From the NCBI RefSeq assembly GCF_033193315.1, contig NZ_CP136187.1, positions 2,731,001 through 2,795,000 of the forward strand: 64,000 bases of DNA, written 5' to 3'. The notes beneath the pieces are model-generated. The model was not told where the DNA came from and did no database searches. It was given only the letters and a program-made list of their open reading frames with translations. Made by a program: the position numbers and the translations under genes. The DNA is from Agathobaculum sp. NTUH-O15-33. Its GTDB lineage: Bacteria > Bacillota > Clostridia > Oscillospirales > Butyricicoccaceae. This document shows positions 8,515 through 17,440 of this stretch, piece by piece. Each line of letters starts with the position of its first letter. Positions within the stretch are counted from its first letter, which is position 1.

Positions 8515-8707
8515 AAGAATGAGGTAGGAGTTAGGAGTGAGGTAGGAATGAGGAGTTAGGAGTTGGATTATCGGCTTTGCCGATAATCCTAATTACCGAA
8601 GCGGTTGGCTTCCCAAACTTCCACCTTTCTAACGCCTCCTGCCGACGCTATCATTACTAATTACTAATTCCTAACTCCTACTTCCTAACTCCTAACTCCT
8701 AATTAAA
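8515..8707 (+). repeat. Heptad-armed intergenic hairpin repeat, copy A
   Basis: The left arm is built from GAGTTAG/GAGGTAG-type heptads and the right arm from the inverse (CTAACTC, CTAATTA). They surround a core with its own palindrome, TTATCGGC-TTT-GCCGATAA. The repeat sits inside the glutamate synthase operon, so it should form a long hairpin in the mRNA. Similar elements occur at 29990, 46783, 55134 and 56051. Confidence 0.75.
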
Positions 8708-8726
8708 CGAAAGGGTGTTGATAAAA

Positions 8727-9449
8727 GTGACCATCACTGCAAACCTTACCTATTATAAAGAGCTGGGTGAAATGATCCGCGCGCAGCCGGACAGCGAGTT
8801 GACGATCGACCGGGTTGTGGGCCAGCGTTATATCGGCTGCGGCTCCGCCGGTAAAAGGCTCACGGTGCGCGGCACGCCGGGTAACGGACTTGGCCAGTAC
8901 CTGAACGGCTCCACGATAGAGGTGTTCGGCAACGCGCAGGAAGCCGTCGGCGACACGATGAACGCGGGCGATATCATCATTCACGGCTCTTGCGGGGATA
9001 CCTGCGGCTACGGCATGCGCGGCGGGCGCATTTTTATCAAGGGAAACTGCGGCTACCGCGCGGGCATCCATATGAAGGCCTATCAGGAGCAGTGCCCGGC
9101 GGTCGTCATCGGCGGGCGGGCCGGTTCGTTCCTTGGCGAGTATCTGGCCGGCGGCCTGATCTTAGTGCTTGGCCAAGGCGCCGGCGGCGCGTATCCTGTC
9201 AGCAATTTCTGCGGCACGGGTATGCACGGGGGCAAAATTGTGCTACACTGTGATAAAGTGCCAGAGGATCTGCCCCGTCAAGTGCTCGTACGCGAGGCAA
9301 GCGAAGCCGACCGCGCCGAGATCGCCCCCCATATCGACGATTACTGCCGCTTTTTCGGCGGCGACGCGGCGGCGCTCAAAGCCCAGACGTATTATGTGCT
9401 GACGGCCAACCCGGACGCGGGCTACCACCAGCTTTACACCTTTAATTAG
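8727..9449 (+). CDS. Glutamate synthase GXGXG-motif subunit (GltB3-type)
   Basis: This is the C-terminal right-handed beta-helix domain of glutamate synthase as a separate protein of about 240 residues. Repeated glycine motifs are visible: GCGSAGKRLTVRG, GDTCGYGMRGGRIFIKGNCGYRAG, GGRAGSFLGEYLAGG. In the enzyme this domain packs against the synthase barrel and helps shape the ammonia channel. The start is uncertain: GTG at 8727 fits the AAAGGG at 8710-8715, but GTG at 8715 and TTG at 8718 are in the same frame. It follows repeat copy A. Confidence 0.88.
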   Translation: MTITANLTYYKELGEMIRAQPDSELTIDRVVGQRYIGCGSAGKRLTVRGTPGNGLGQYLNGSTIEVFGNAQEAVGDTMNAGDIIIHGSCGDTCGYGMRGGRIFIKGNCGYRAGIHMKAYQEQCPAVVIGGRAGSFLGEYLAGGLILVLGQGAGGAYPVSNFCGTGMHGGKIVLHCDKVPEDLPRQVLVREASEADRAEIAPHIDDYCRFFGGDAAALKAQTYYVLTANPDAGYHQLYTFN

Positions 9450-9473
9450 CGCTAAAACAGGAGGTTCGGAACC

Positions 9474-10793
9474 ATGGATCAGACCAAAAGCGAAGTGATT
9501 TCGTTCATTGAGGAAAACGATGTGAAGTTCATTCGCCTTGCTTTCTGCGATATCTTCGGCAACCAGAAAAATATTGCCATCATGCCGGCGGAGCTGCCGC
9601 GCGCGTTTGAAAGCGGCATCCATTTCAACGCCGCGGCGCTCAAGGGCTTTCTCAACGTGGCCGATTCCGACCTGCTGCTCTTCCCCGACCCGGCCACGCT
9701 CGCCGTGCTGCCGTGGCGGCCCAGCCAAGGGCGCGTGGTGCGGTTTTACTGCGATATCAAATATCCCAGCGGCGCGCCCTTTGAGGGCGACGGCCGCCAA
9801 ATTCTGCGGAGCGCCTGCCGCCGCGCCCAGCGCGCGGGCTACTCGCTCACTATGGGCACGGCGAGCGAATTCTACCTGTTTGAGCTGGATGAAAACGGCC
9901 ACCCCACGCTGACCCCGCACGACCACGGCGAATACTTCGATATCGCGCCGCTCGACCGCGGCGAAAACGTGCGCCGCCAGATCTGCCTGACGCTGGAGGA
10001 AATGGGCATCCAGCCGGAATCCTCCCACCACGAGCAGGGCCCAGGCCAGCATGAGATCGATTTCCGCTACGCCGAGGTCATGGAGGCCGCCGATAACTTT
10101 TTAACGTTTAAATCAGTCGTCAAATCCATGGCCATGGGCAGCGGCCTATTCGCCAGCTTTTTGCCCAAGCCCCTGCCCGACGCCCCGGGCAACGGCCTGC
10201 ACCTGAGCCTTTCCATTTTTAAAAACGGAAAGAACCTGTTTCACCCCTGCTTCACCGAAGCAAAGGAAGGGCAAAGCTTTGTCGCCGGCGTGCTGCGCCG
10301 CGCGGCGGAGATCACGATTTTCGGCAGCCCGCTCACCAACTCCTATTCCCGCCTTGGCGAATTTGAAGCGCCCAAATACATCACTTGGTCGCACCAAAAC
10401 CGTTCGCCGCTCATTACCATTCCCCTCATGGCGGACGGCATGCCAAACCGGCTGAAGATGCGCGCGATGGACGGCTGCATCAATCCATATATCGTGCTTG
10501 CGCTGATTATACACGCCGGGCTGGACGGTATCGACGAAAAGCTGCCGCTCGCGCCCGCGTGCGATATCGATCTGTTTACCGCCCCGCCCGAGGTCGTCGC
10601 GCGGTATCAGGCCCTGCCCGCCTCGCTGTGCGACGCGGTGCGGCTGGCACAGGCATCGGACTTTATTCGCGGCATTTTGCCCGCGCGCACGCTGGAAAGC
10701 TTTTTCGCCGCCAAACAAAACGAGCACGACCGCATCGCCTTGTCGGACGACCGGCTTTCCGCCGAGCGCCAGCTGTATTTCGAGCGATACTAA
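9474..10793 (+). CDS. Glutamine synthetase-like protein with degenerate active site
   Basis: The 439-residue protein aligns with GSI along its whole length (for example SSHHEQGPGQHEIDF, FLPKPLPDAPGNGLH, NRSPLITIP). Several catalytic residues are changed relative to B. subtilis and E. coli GSI. FDGSSIEGF is FNAAALKGF (Asp50 and Ser53 lost). GPEPEF is GTASEF (Glu129 to Ala). LIRIP is LITIP (Arg344 to Thr). RVEVR is RLKMR (Glu357 to Lys). Ligands of the other metal site (Glu131, Glu212, Glu220) remain. I infer that it is not an ordinary glutamine synthetase; it may be a sensor or a different ligase. The ANTAR regulator gene follows directly. Confidence 0.85.
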   Translation: MDQTKSEVISFIEENDVKFIRLAFCDIFGNQKNIAIMPAELPRAFESGIHFNAAALKGFLNVADSDLLLFPDPATLAVLPWRPSQGRVVRFYCDIKYPSGAPFEGDGRQILRSACRRAQRAGYSLTMGTASEFYLFELDENGHPTLTPHDHGEYFDIAPLDRGENVRRQICLTLEEMGIQPESSHHEQGPGQHEIDFRYAEVMEAADNFLTFKSVVKSMAMGSGLFASFLPKPLPDAPGNGLHLSLSIFKNGKNLFHPCFTEAKEGQSFVAGVLRRAAEITIFGSPLTNSYSRLGEFEAPKYITWSHQNRSPLITIPLMADGMPNRLKMRAMDGCINPYIVLALIIHAGLDGIDEKLPLAPACDIDLFTAPPEVVARYQALPASLCDAVRLAQASDFIRGILPARTLESFFAAKQNEHDRIALSDDRLSAERQLYFERY

Positions 10794-10833
10794 GCCTTTG
10801 TCCAACCCAATGGAGAAGGAGGGAAATCATTCG

Positions 10834-11403
10834 TTGGAACGCATTCTGATCGTTTCCGCAGCCGATAAGGCCTATCGCGCGCTCTGCTCCGTATTGACCG
10901 GCGGCGGCGTTAGGGCCGAATTTTCCCTTGCCCGTTCGGGGGCCGAGGCGCGCCGGGGTCTTGCCCAAACAGAATACAGCCTTATTTTTGTCAACACGCC
11001 GCTGCCTGACGAATTCGGCCACGAGCTGGCGCAGGCCGCGGCGCATGAAACGCTTGCGGGCGTGCTCCTTCTGGCCGCCGCCGAGGTATCGGACGCGGTC
11101 AGCGAAAAGGTGGAACTGGACGGCGTGTTCGTGCTGCCCAAGCCGCTCGACCGCGTGATGCTTTTTCAGGCGCTGCGCATGGCGCGCGCCGCGCGCAGCC
11201 GCTTGACCGGCCTGCAAAACGAAAACCGCAAGCTGCTGCGCCGGATCGAGGATATCCGTCTGGTGGACCGCGCCAAGTGCCTGCTCATCGAATGCCGCGG
11301 CATGACCGAACCGGAAGCGCACGCCTATATCGAACGCCGCGCCATGGACCGGCGGCAGACCAAGCGCGCCGCCGCCGAGGCGATCTTGAACGGCGAAGCT
11401 TGA
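10834..11403 (+). CDS. ANTAR-domain RNA-binding antiterminator with degenerate receiver
   Basis: Residues 1 to about 115 have the response-regulator receiver fold. The phospho-acceptor position is Asn (IFVNTPLPDEFG) and the usual acidic pair is missing (SAAD), while the switch Lys is kept (VLPKPL). A coiled-coil helix follows (about 120-140). The C-terminal ANTAR three-helix bundle is KCLLIECRGMTEPEAHAYIERRAMD... ending in AAEAILNGEA. ANTAR proteins bind pairs of RNA hairpins and prevent termination. The start is TTG at 10834, ten bases after AGAAGGAGGG. It is the last gene of the glutamate synthase/GS-like cluster, and the likely targets are the three AAAGGC hairpins. Confidence 0.9.
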   Translation: MERILIVSAADKAYRALCSVLTGGGVRAEFSLARSGAEARRGLAQTEYSLIFVNTPLPDEFGHELAQAAAHETLAGVLLLAAAEVSDAVSEKVELDGVFVLPKPLDRVMLFQALRMARAARSRLTGLQNENRKLLRRIEDIRLVDRAKCLLIECRGMTEPEAHAYIERRAMDRRQTKRAAAEAILNGEA

Positions 11404-11534
11404 ACGGCTGAAAAATTTTTGTCTTTTTTTCTGCCGGATAGAGAATTTCGTACGATTTTATGATATACTGAATGGTGTATGAGCAGGTTTGAACCCGCCC
11501 ATGCGCCATTTTTTAGTTCAAGGAGTGATTGCAC

Positions 11535-12380
11535 GTGAAGCTGGCTTTCACCAAAATGCACGGCTGCGGCAACAATTACATTTATTTCAACTGCTTTGAC
11601 CAGACGGTGCCCGATCCAGAAGCGCTATCCGTCCGGCTGAGCGAGCCGCATTTTGGCATTGGCGGCGACGGCGTCATACTCATTTCCCCATCGGACAAGG
11701 CGGACGCGCAAATGCGCATCTTCAACGCCGATGGGTCGGAGGGCAAGATGTGCGGCAACGGCATCCGCTGCGTCGGCAAGTACCTGTACGATAACGGCAT
11801 GGTGAACGGCCGCACCACGGTTACGGTGGACACGCTTTCCGGCGTAAAAACGCTGCGGCTCGCCACCGAAAACGGCAAAGCGGTAACGGCTAGAGTCGAT
11901 ATGGGCGCCGCGATCCTGCAGCCGGACCTGATCCCGGTCGCGCTCGACGGCGACCGCGTGATCGACGCTCCCCTCGTCGTGGACGAAAAGGTTTACCATA
12001 TCACCTGTGTTTCCATGGGCAACCCGCACTGCGTGATCTTCAGCGAGGAGGACATCGATTCGCTGGATCTGACCCGCATCGGCCCCAAGTTTGAACACCA
12101 TCCGCTGTTCCCCGAGCGCGTCAACACCGAGTTTGTGAACGTTCTAAAGGACGGCACGCTCAAAATGCGCGTGTGGGAACGCGGCAGCGGCGAAACCTGG
12201 GCCTGCGGCACGGGCGCGTGCGCGGTCGGCGTGGCGGCCTGCCTTGGCGGGCATGCGCAAAAGGACAGCGATATCACCGTGCACCTGCGCGGCGGCGATC
12301 TTTTGATCCGATATACAGACGAAACCGTGTTCATGACGGGCGCGGCGACAACCGTATTTAAGGGGGAAATAGAGTTATGA
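11535..12380 (+). CDS. dapF: Diaminopimelate epimerase
   Basis: The protein is 281 residues. The two catalytic cysteines are in [11 protein letters not shown] and [11 protein letters not shown]. The N-terminus [16 protein letters not shown] is the variant common in Clostridia. It converts LL- to meso-diaminopimelate for peptidoglycan and lysine. GTG at 11535 is chosen because AAGGAG lies nine bases upstream; the in-frame TTG at 11529 would be too close. It overlaps pyrG by four bases and is followed by dapL, which makes its substrate. Confidence 0.95.
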   Translation: MKLAFTKMHGCGNNYIYFNCFDQTVPDPEALSVRLSEPHFGIGGDGVILISPSDKADAQMRIFNADGSEGKMCGNGIRCVGKYLYDNGMVNGRTTVTVDTLSGVKTLRLATENGKAVTARVDMGAAILQPDLIPVALDGDRVIDAPLVVDEKVYHITCVSMGNPHCVIFSEEDIDSLDLTRIGPKFEHHPLFPERVNTEFVNVLKDGTLKMRVWERGSGETWACGTGACAVGVAACLGGHAQKDSDITVHLRGGDLLIRYTDETVFMTGAATTVFKGEIEL

Positions 12381-13991
12381 CAAAATACATCTTCGTGACC
12401 GGCGGCGTCGTTTCCGGTCTGGGCAAGGGCATCACGGCGGCGTCCCTCGGGCGGCTGCTGAAAAGCCGCGGCCTTAAGGTCGCCGCGCAGAAGCTCGATC
12501 CGTACATCAATGTCGATCCCGGCACGATGAGCCCGTTCCAGCACGGCGAGGTCTACGTCACCGACGACGGCGCCGAGACCGATCTGGACCTTGGCCACTA
12601 CGAGCGCTTTATCGATGAGGATCTGAACAAGTTTTCCAACCTGACGACCGGCAAGGTCTACTGGAACGTGCTGAACAAGGAGCGCGCCGGCGAATATCTG
12701 GGCGAGACCGTGCAGGTCATCCCCCACATCACCAACGAGATCAAGTCCTTTATCCATTCGGTGGGTAAAAAGACCTCGGCCGATGTGGTCATCACCGAGA
12801 TCGGCGGCACGACGGGCGATATCGAATCGCAGCCCTTCCTCGAAGCCATTCGTCAGGTCGCGGTCGAGGTAGGCCGCCGCAACTGCCTGTTTATCCATGT
12901 TACGCTCGTGCCCTATATCTCGGGCTCGAACGAACCCAAATCCAAGCCCACCCAGCACTCGGTCAAGGAACTGCGCGGACTTGGCATTTCGCCGGACATC
13001 ATCGTCGCCCGCGTCGACCGTCCGATGGACGATGATATCAAGCGCAAGATCGCCATGTTCTGCACCGTTTCGGAGGACTGCGTCATTGAAAACCGCACGC
13101 TGCCCGTGCTGTATCAGGCGCCCATGATGTTGGAGGAGAGCCACCTTTCCGACATCGTCTGCCGCGAGCTCGCCATCGGCGCGCCCAAGGGCGACATGTC
13201 GGAATGGACCGCCATGCTCGAGCGCATCGCGGCCCGCAAGGAGCATGTCAAGATCGCGCTGGTCGGCAAATATGTAAAGCTGCACGACGCTTATCTCTCC
13301 GTTGCCGAGGCGCTTCCAGCACGGCGGCTATGAAAACGGCGTGTTCGTCGATATCGAATGGGTCGATTCCGAGGAACTGACGGCCGCGACCGTGGACAAG
13401 CTTCTGGGCGAGATTGACGGCGTTATCCTGCCCGGCGGCTTCGGCCCCCGCGGGATCGAAGGCATGATCTGCGCGGCCAATTATTGCCGCACGCAGGGCA
13501 TCCCCTATTTCGGCATCTGCCTTGGCATGCAAATCGCTGTGATGAGCTACGCCCGCAATGTTTTGGGCTTTGCGGACGCGAATTCCAGCGAATTTGACGC
13601 CGATTCCACCCACGCGGTGATCGACCTGATGGAAAGCCAGCAGGGCATTTCCAAAAAGGGCGGCACGATGCGCCTTGGCGCTTACCCCTGCAAGGTGCGC
13701 CCGGGCACGATCATGGCTTCGGCCTACGGCGAGGAGATGATCTCCGAGCGCCACCGCCACCGCTACGAGTTCAACAATGTTTTCCGCGAGGAGATCGAAA
13801 GCCACGGCATGATCATTTCCGGCACCTCGCCCACGGGCGAACTGGTCGAAACGGTTGAGATCCCGTCCCATCCGTTCTATATCGGCGTGCAGTTCCACCC
13901 CGAATTTAAATCCCGTCCCAACCGCGCGCATCCGCTGTTCAAGGCGTTTGTCGCGGCATCTCTAAAAAGGAGCAACGAACATGCAGATTAA
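12377..13991 (+). pseudogene. pyrG: CTP synthase, interrupted by a one-base frameshift
   Basis: The synthetase domain reads in one frame from ATG 12377 ([18 protein letters not shown]-loop, [12 protein letters not shown]) until [13 protein letters not shown]. It then shifts to an aberrant PARRL stop at 13333. The amidotransferase half continues in another frame ([15 protein letters not shown], nucleophile in FGICLGMQ, GVQFHPEF) to 13991. Removing one C from the CC at 13316-13317 restores VAEALQHGGYEN and a 537-residue protein, the normal length. CTP synthase makes CTP from UTP and glutamine and is normally essential. A sequencing or assembly error is therefore as likely as a real mutation. 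Confidence 0.9.
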
Positions 13992-15156
13992 TGAAAACTT
14001 TAACAATCTGGAACAGAGCTATCTGTTCTCCACCGTGGGCCGCAAGCAGCGCGAATTCGCCGCCGCGCACCCGGAAGCGGATATCATCAAGCTTTCCATC
14101 GGCGATGTGACCCGTCCCCTCGTGCCCGCCGTGATCGAAGCCATGCACGCGGCGGTGGACGAGCAGGCCCATCAGGAGACCTTCCACGGCTATGGAGACG
14201 AGCAGGGCTACGGCTTCCTGCACGACGCGCTGGTCGGCTATTATCAGACGCACGGCGTTTCGCTCGATACCGACGAAATTTTCATTTCGGACGGCGCGAA
14301 AAGCGACCTTGGCAACATCCTTGATATTTTCGGCACGGACAACACCGTGTTGGTGCCCGATCCGGTTTACCCGGTCTATGTCGACACCAACGTGATGGCG
14401 GGCCGCAAGATCGTGTTCGCCGATGCAAACGAGCAAAATGGCTTTCTGCCGCTGCCGGACGCTTCGGTAAAGGCCGATATCATCTATATGTGCTCGCCCA
14501 ACAACCCGACCGGCGCGGCTTATGACCGGAAGAGCCTCAAGGCTTGGGTCGATTACGCGAACGTGCAGAACGCGGTCATTCTGTATGACGCGGCTTATGA
14601 GTGCTTCATCGAGGACGAGGCGCTTCCCCGCTCGATCTATGAGATCGAAGGTGCGAAAAGCTGCGCGATCGAGTTCTGCTCGTTCTCCAAGATGGCGGGC
14701 TTTACCGGCACCCGCTGCGGGTGGACGGTCGTTCCCAAGGCGCTGGCCGACGGACAGCTTAATAAAATGTGGCTGCGCCGCCAGACGACCAAGTTCAACG
14801 GTGTGCCTTATATCGTGCAAAAGGGCGCGGCTGCTTGCTTTACCGAAGATGGTCAGAAGCAGATCCACGAAACGCTTGCCTACTATAAGCAGAACGCGAA
14901 GGTGCTCTCCGAAACGCTTGACGAACTCGGCATCTGGTACACGGGCGGTAAATCCAGCCCATATCTGTGGCTCAAGTGCCCGAACGGCATGGGCTCGTGG
15001 GAGTTTTTCGATTACTTGCTTGAAAACGCGCACGTTGTCGGCACCCCGGGCGCGGGCTTTGGCAAGAACGGCGAAGGCTTCTTCCGCCTGACCGCCTTCG
15101 GCGATCAGCAGCGCACGCTGGAAGCCGCGGCACGTCTAAAGAAACTGCTTGGATAA
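13981..15156 (+). CDS. dapL: LL-diaminopimelate aminotransferase
   Basis: The 391-residue PLP enzyme of fold type I carries family-typical KLSIGDVTRPL near the start, CSPNNPTGAAY for cofactor phosphate binding, and the Schiff-base Lys in FCSFSKMAGFTGTRCGW. It converts tetrahydrodipicolinate directly to LL-diaminopimelate with glutamate as amino donor, bypassing the acylated intermediates. Its ATG overlaps the pyrG end by 11 bases and has AAAAAGGAG upstream. With dapF in the same operon it shows use of the aminotransferase branch of lysine synthesis. Confidence 0.95.
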   Translation: MQINENFNNLEQSYLFSTVGRKQREFAAAHPEADIIKLSIGDVTRPLVPAVIEAMHAAVDEQAHQETFHGYGDEQGYGFLHDALVGYYQTHGVSLDTDEIFISDGAKSDLGNILDIFGTDNTVLVPDPVYPVYVDTNVMAGRKIVFADANEQNGFLPLPDASVKADIIYMCSPNNPTGAAYDRKSLKAWVDYANVQNAVILYDAAYECFIEDEALPRSIYEIEGAKSCAIEFCSFSKMAGFTGTRCGWTVVPKALADGQLNKMWLRRQTTKFNGVPYIVQKGAAACFTEDGQKQIHETLAYYKQNAKVLSETLDELGIWYTGGKSSPYLWLKCPNGMGSWEFFDYLLENAHVVGTPGAGFGKNGEGFFRLTAFGDQQRTLEAAARLKKLLG

Positions 15157-15159
15157 ATT

Positions 15160-15194
15160 AAATGGGCTGTCCCTCGCGGACAGCCCATTTTTTC
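15160..15194 (+). terminator. Terminator after dapL
   Basis: AAATGGGCTGTCC and GGACAGCCCATTT form a 13-bp stem with a five-base loop, followed by a T-run. Confidence 0.92.
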
Positions 15195-15218
15195 TAACAG
15201 AAGGGAGGATATGGCTAT

Positions 15219-15869
15219 ATGGGTGTGATCTACCCAAAAAAGTGCATTCTATGCGGCGAAACGTTGCCGCTGGCGGGCACGGGCGCGGCCTTATTGTGCC
15301 CGGACTGCGCCCGCGCCGTCCGGCGGGATTACCGGGAAACGAGCGGCGTGCGTATTCCTGACACGGACGGCGCGGTAGCCTCCCTGCGCTACACCGGCCG
15401 CGTGGCCGAAGCCATGAAGCGCTTTAAATTCAGCCATTACCAGCACTACGCACCGTGGTTTGCCGCACAGCTCACGGCTGCGCTCACCGCCTATTTAGAC
15501 GCATGGCAGCCCGACCTCGTCACCTTTATCCCCATCGGTCTGGTACGCTGGTATCAGCGCGGCTACAACCAGTCCGAGCTGATCGCGGCGGACGTTGCCG
15601 GGCAGCTTGGCCTGCCGCTCGTTCCCCTTCTGAAAAAGCGGCGGTTCGTGCGCAAGCAATCCGCCCGGCAAGGCAAGGCCGCGCGCACCCAAAACATCAA
15701 ACACGCCTTTCTCCCCATGCCGGATCACGATCTGACCGGCAAAAATGTGCTTTTGATCGACGATATCATCACCACCGGCGCCACCCTTTCCGCGGCGGCG
15801 GATACCCTGCGCGCCATGGGCGCGGCCCGCGTGTACGCCGCCGCCCCCACGGTAGCGCGGCACAAATAA
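15219..15869 (+). CDS. comF: ComF-type phosphoribosyltransferase-like protein
   Basis: The 216-residue protein has an N-terminal zinc-ribbon-like region (CILCGE... and LCPDCARAV) followed by a phosphoribosyltransferase fold with the PRPP motif VLLIDDIITTGATL near residue 175. ComF/GntX proteins assist DNA uptake in naturally competent bacteria; the biochemical role is not settled. It stands alone between two terminators. The ATG at 15219 has GGGAGG about ten bases upstream. Confidence 0.9.
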   Translation: MGVIYPKKCILCGETLPLAGTGAALLCPDCARAVRRDYRETSGVRIPDTDGAVASLRYTGRVAEAMKRFKFSHYQHYAPWFAAQLTAALTAYLDAWQPDLVTFIPIGLVRWYQRGYNQSELIAADVAGQLGLPLVPLLKKRRFVRKQSARQGKAARTQNIKHAFLPMPDHDLTGKNVLLIDDIITTGATLSAAADTLRAMGAARVYAAAPTVARHK

Positions 15870-15898
15870 AAAACCGCCGTATAGGCGGTTTTTTATTT
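15866..15898. terminator. Bidirectional terminator between comF and the XRE gene
   Basis: AAAAAACCGCC and GGCGGTTTTTT form a stem with A- and T-runs on both sides. It can serve the convergent comF (+) and XRE (-) genes. Confidence 0.9.
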
Positions 15899-15903
15899 GT
15901 ACA

Positions 15904-17007
15904 TTACCACGTTTGCCAATCAAAGCTATCGCTCAGATCCAAACCGTAAGCGTCCTTTACGGTTACGTCAAAGCGGATGCTGCGCGCGCCCGCCGGTATC
16001 TCGTAGGCCGGGAACGCGGCGCGGCAATACAGCGTGGCGGAAGTCATCTCCTCCATATCGCTTTGGTAGCCCATATTGTCCAGCGCCACTGCACCGAGCT
16101 TAGTCTCGCCGGCGATCATGGTCGCGGTGCCGCTGACCGGATAGTTGCCCCCGCCATCGGGAATGGCTATCTTTAGAATAAAGGTGCTCTCCCCGATTCG
16201 ATCATCCTGCCGATCGCCGCCTTCTGCCTCCATGCCTTCAATGGTGAGGGCATACTGGCTTCGCATGTCAAAATATTCCGTGACAGGCAGGCTACGTGTC
16301 TTACCATCCTTAGTCAGCAGCAAAAACGCCTGATAGCTGTCTTCCAGACCGATCCGCACGCTGGCGTTGTATGCGCCATCCACCCACGCGGCGTCGGCCG
16401 ACTCGGTCGTTCCATTGCCCTTGAGCATGACCTGCGCGGTCTCGGCCTCGTCGCGCTCCACCGGTACGATCTGAAAGGTAAAGCACAGCTTGCCGCTGGC
16501 GCCGTCATAGTCGCACTGCTCCGTAAAGCCCGCGATATCTCCGCTTGTGAAGGAAGGCTGCGGCTCAGACGGTACATAGACCGTACCGCCGCCGAGCGGC
16601 AGGCTATCCACCTGCTCTTGCAGCCGCGCGACCCAAACGAGAGAAACCACGCTACATATCGCGCTCACGGCAAACAACAGCGCGAGGCCCCCAATGACCC
16701 ACTTGGTCTTTTTCGTCAGCTGCGGCTGATCGGATACGGAAAAGCCCGCCGGCGTAACGACAGCCGCCTGCTCTTCGGAACTGTCCTGCTGCTCTTTCCC
16801 GGGGAATGGCTCGTTCGGCCGCAAGAGCGCGTCTACCGTCACGCCAAACAGCTTTGCCAGCTCGACCAGATTGTCCATGCCCGGCACGGCCTGATCGGCC
16901 TCCCACTTGGATACCGCCTGTCTGGAAAGCCCCAGCTTGTCGGCCAGCGCTTCTTGGCTCAAACCCTGTTCCCGGCGAAGCGCCGCGATCTTCTCTCCTG
17001 TCGTCAT
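15904..17007 (-). CDS. XRE-family regulator with membrane anchor and extracytoplasmic domain
   Basis: Residues about 5-60 are a helix-turn-helix of the Cro/CI (XRE) type (LSQEALADKLGLSRQAVSKWE). A polar linker follows, then one membrane helix (about 100-120, WVIGGLALLFAVSAICSVVSLV) and about 240 residues predicted outside the cell, without a motif I recognise. The layout suggests a membrane-bound one-component regulator or a protein that lost its regulatory role. ATG 17007 is used, with GTG 17010 adjacent. It appears monocistronic. Confidence 0.8.
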   Translation of the reverse strand: MTTGEKIAALRREQGLSQEALADKLGLSRQAVSKWEADQAVPGMDNLVELAKLFGVTVDALLRPNEPFPGKEQQDSSEEQAAVVTPAGFSVSDQPQLTKKTKWVIGGLALLFAVSAICSVVSLVWVARLQEQVDSLPLGGGTVYVPSEPQPSFTSGDIAGFTEQCDYDGASGKLCFTFQIVPVERDEAETAQVMLKGNGTTESADAAWVDGAYNASVRIGLEDSYQAFLLLTKDGKTRSLPVTEYFDMRSQYALTIEGMEAEGGDRQDDRIGESTFILKIAIPDGGGNYPVSGTATMIAGETKLGAVALDNMGYQSDMEEMTSATLYCRAAFPAYEIPAGARSIRFDVTVKDAYGLDLSDSFDWQTW

Positions 17008-17105
17008 CACCCTTCACCTGCCTTTCTGCTTTCAGTGTGCGCTAAATACGCGCAAAACGCCACCAACCGGCCGTTTCTTTTTGTCAACCGGCGGTTGCCC
17101 CCTAC

Positions 17106-17142
17106 AAAAAAGTCCCGAAAGATCACTCTTTCGGGACTTTTC
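17106..17142. terminator. Terminator hairpin after the 62-residue ORF
   Basis: AGTCCCGAAAGA and TCTTTCGGGACT form a perfect 12-bp stem flanked by an A-run on the left and TTTT on the right. It lies just downstream of the small minus-strand ORF at 17160. Confidence 0.88.
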
Positions 17143-17159
17143 ACCTGCTATGTAGAACC

Positions 17160-17348
17160 TTACTCGATCCCTTCGTCCTCGCCCTCATGGCGATGATTCT
17201 CGGCATAATCGGGACATTTGGCCTTTGCTTCGTCCTCTGTGGCGTAAGGGCAGGCGCGCACGCGGCCCTCGGTCTCCTGCAGGGCGACACAAATCTTTTC
17301 TCCCGGATTCGCGCCTCGGCGGCGGAACAGACACCAAAGCTTTTTCAT
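17160..17348 (-). CDS. Small hypothetical protein, 62 residues
   Basis: An ATG preceded by AAAAAAGGAGG at good spacing opens a 62-residue reading frame closed by a strong terminator, so it is very likely translated. The product has a basic start (MKKLWCLFRRRG), three cysteines in total, and an acidic His-rich tail (NHRHEGEDEGIE). I do not recognise a family. Confidence 0.7.
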   Translation of the reverse strand: MKKLWCLFRRRGANPGEKICVALQETEGRVRACPYATEDEAKAKCPDYAENHRHEGEDEGIE

Positions 17349-17440
17349 GAGGTTCCTCCTTTTTTACGCTTCGTTACATTTCTATTATAGCGTGGCGCAC
17401 AGCGCTTGTCAACGAAATCGTTATAAAAATATCAATGTCT

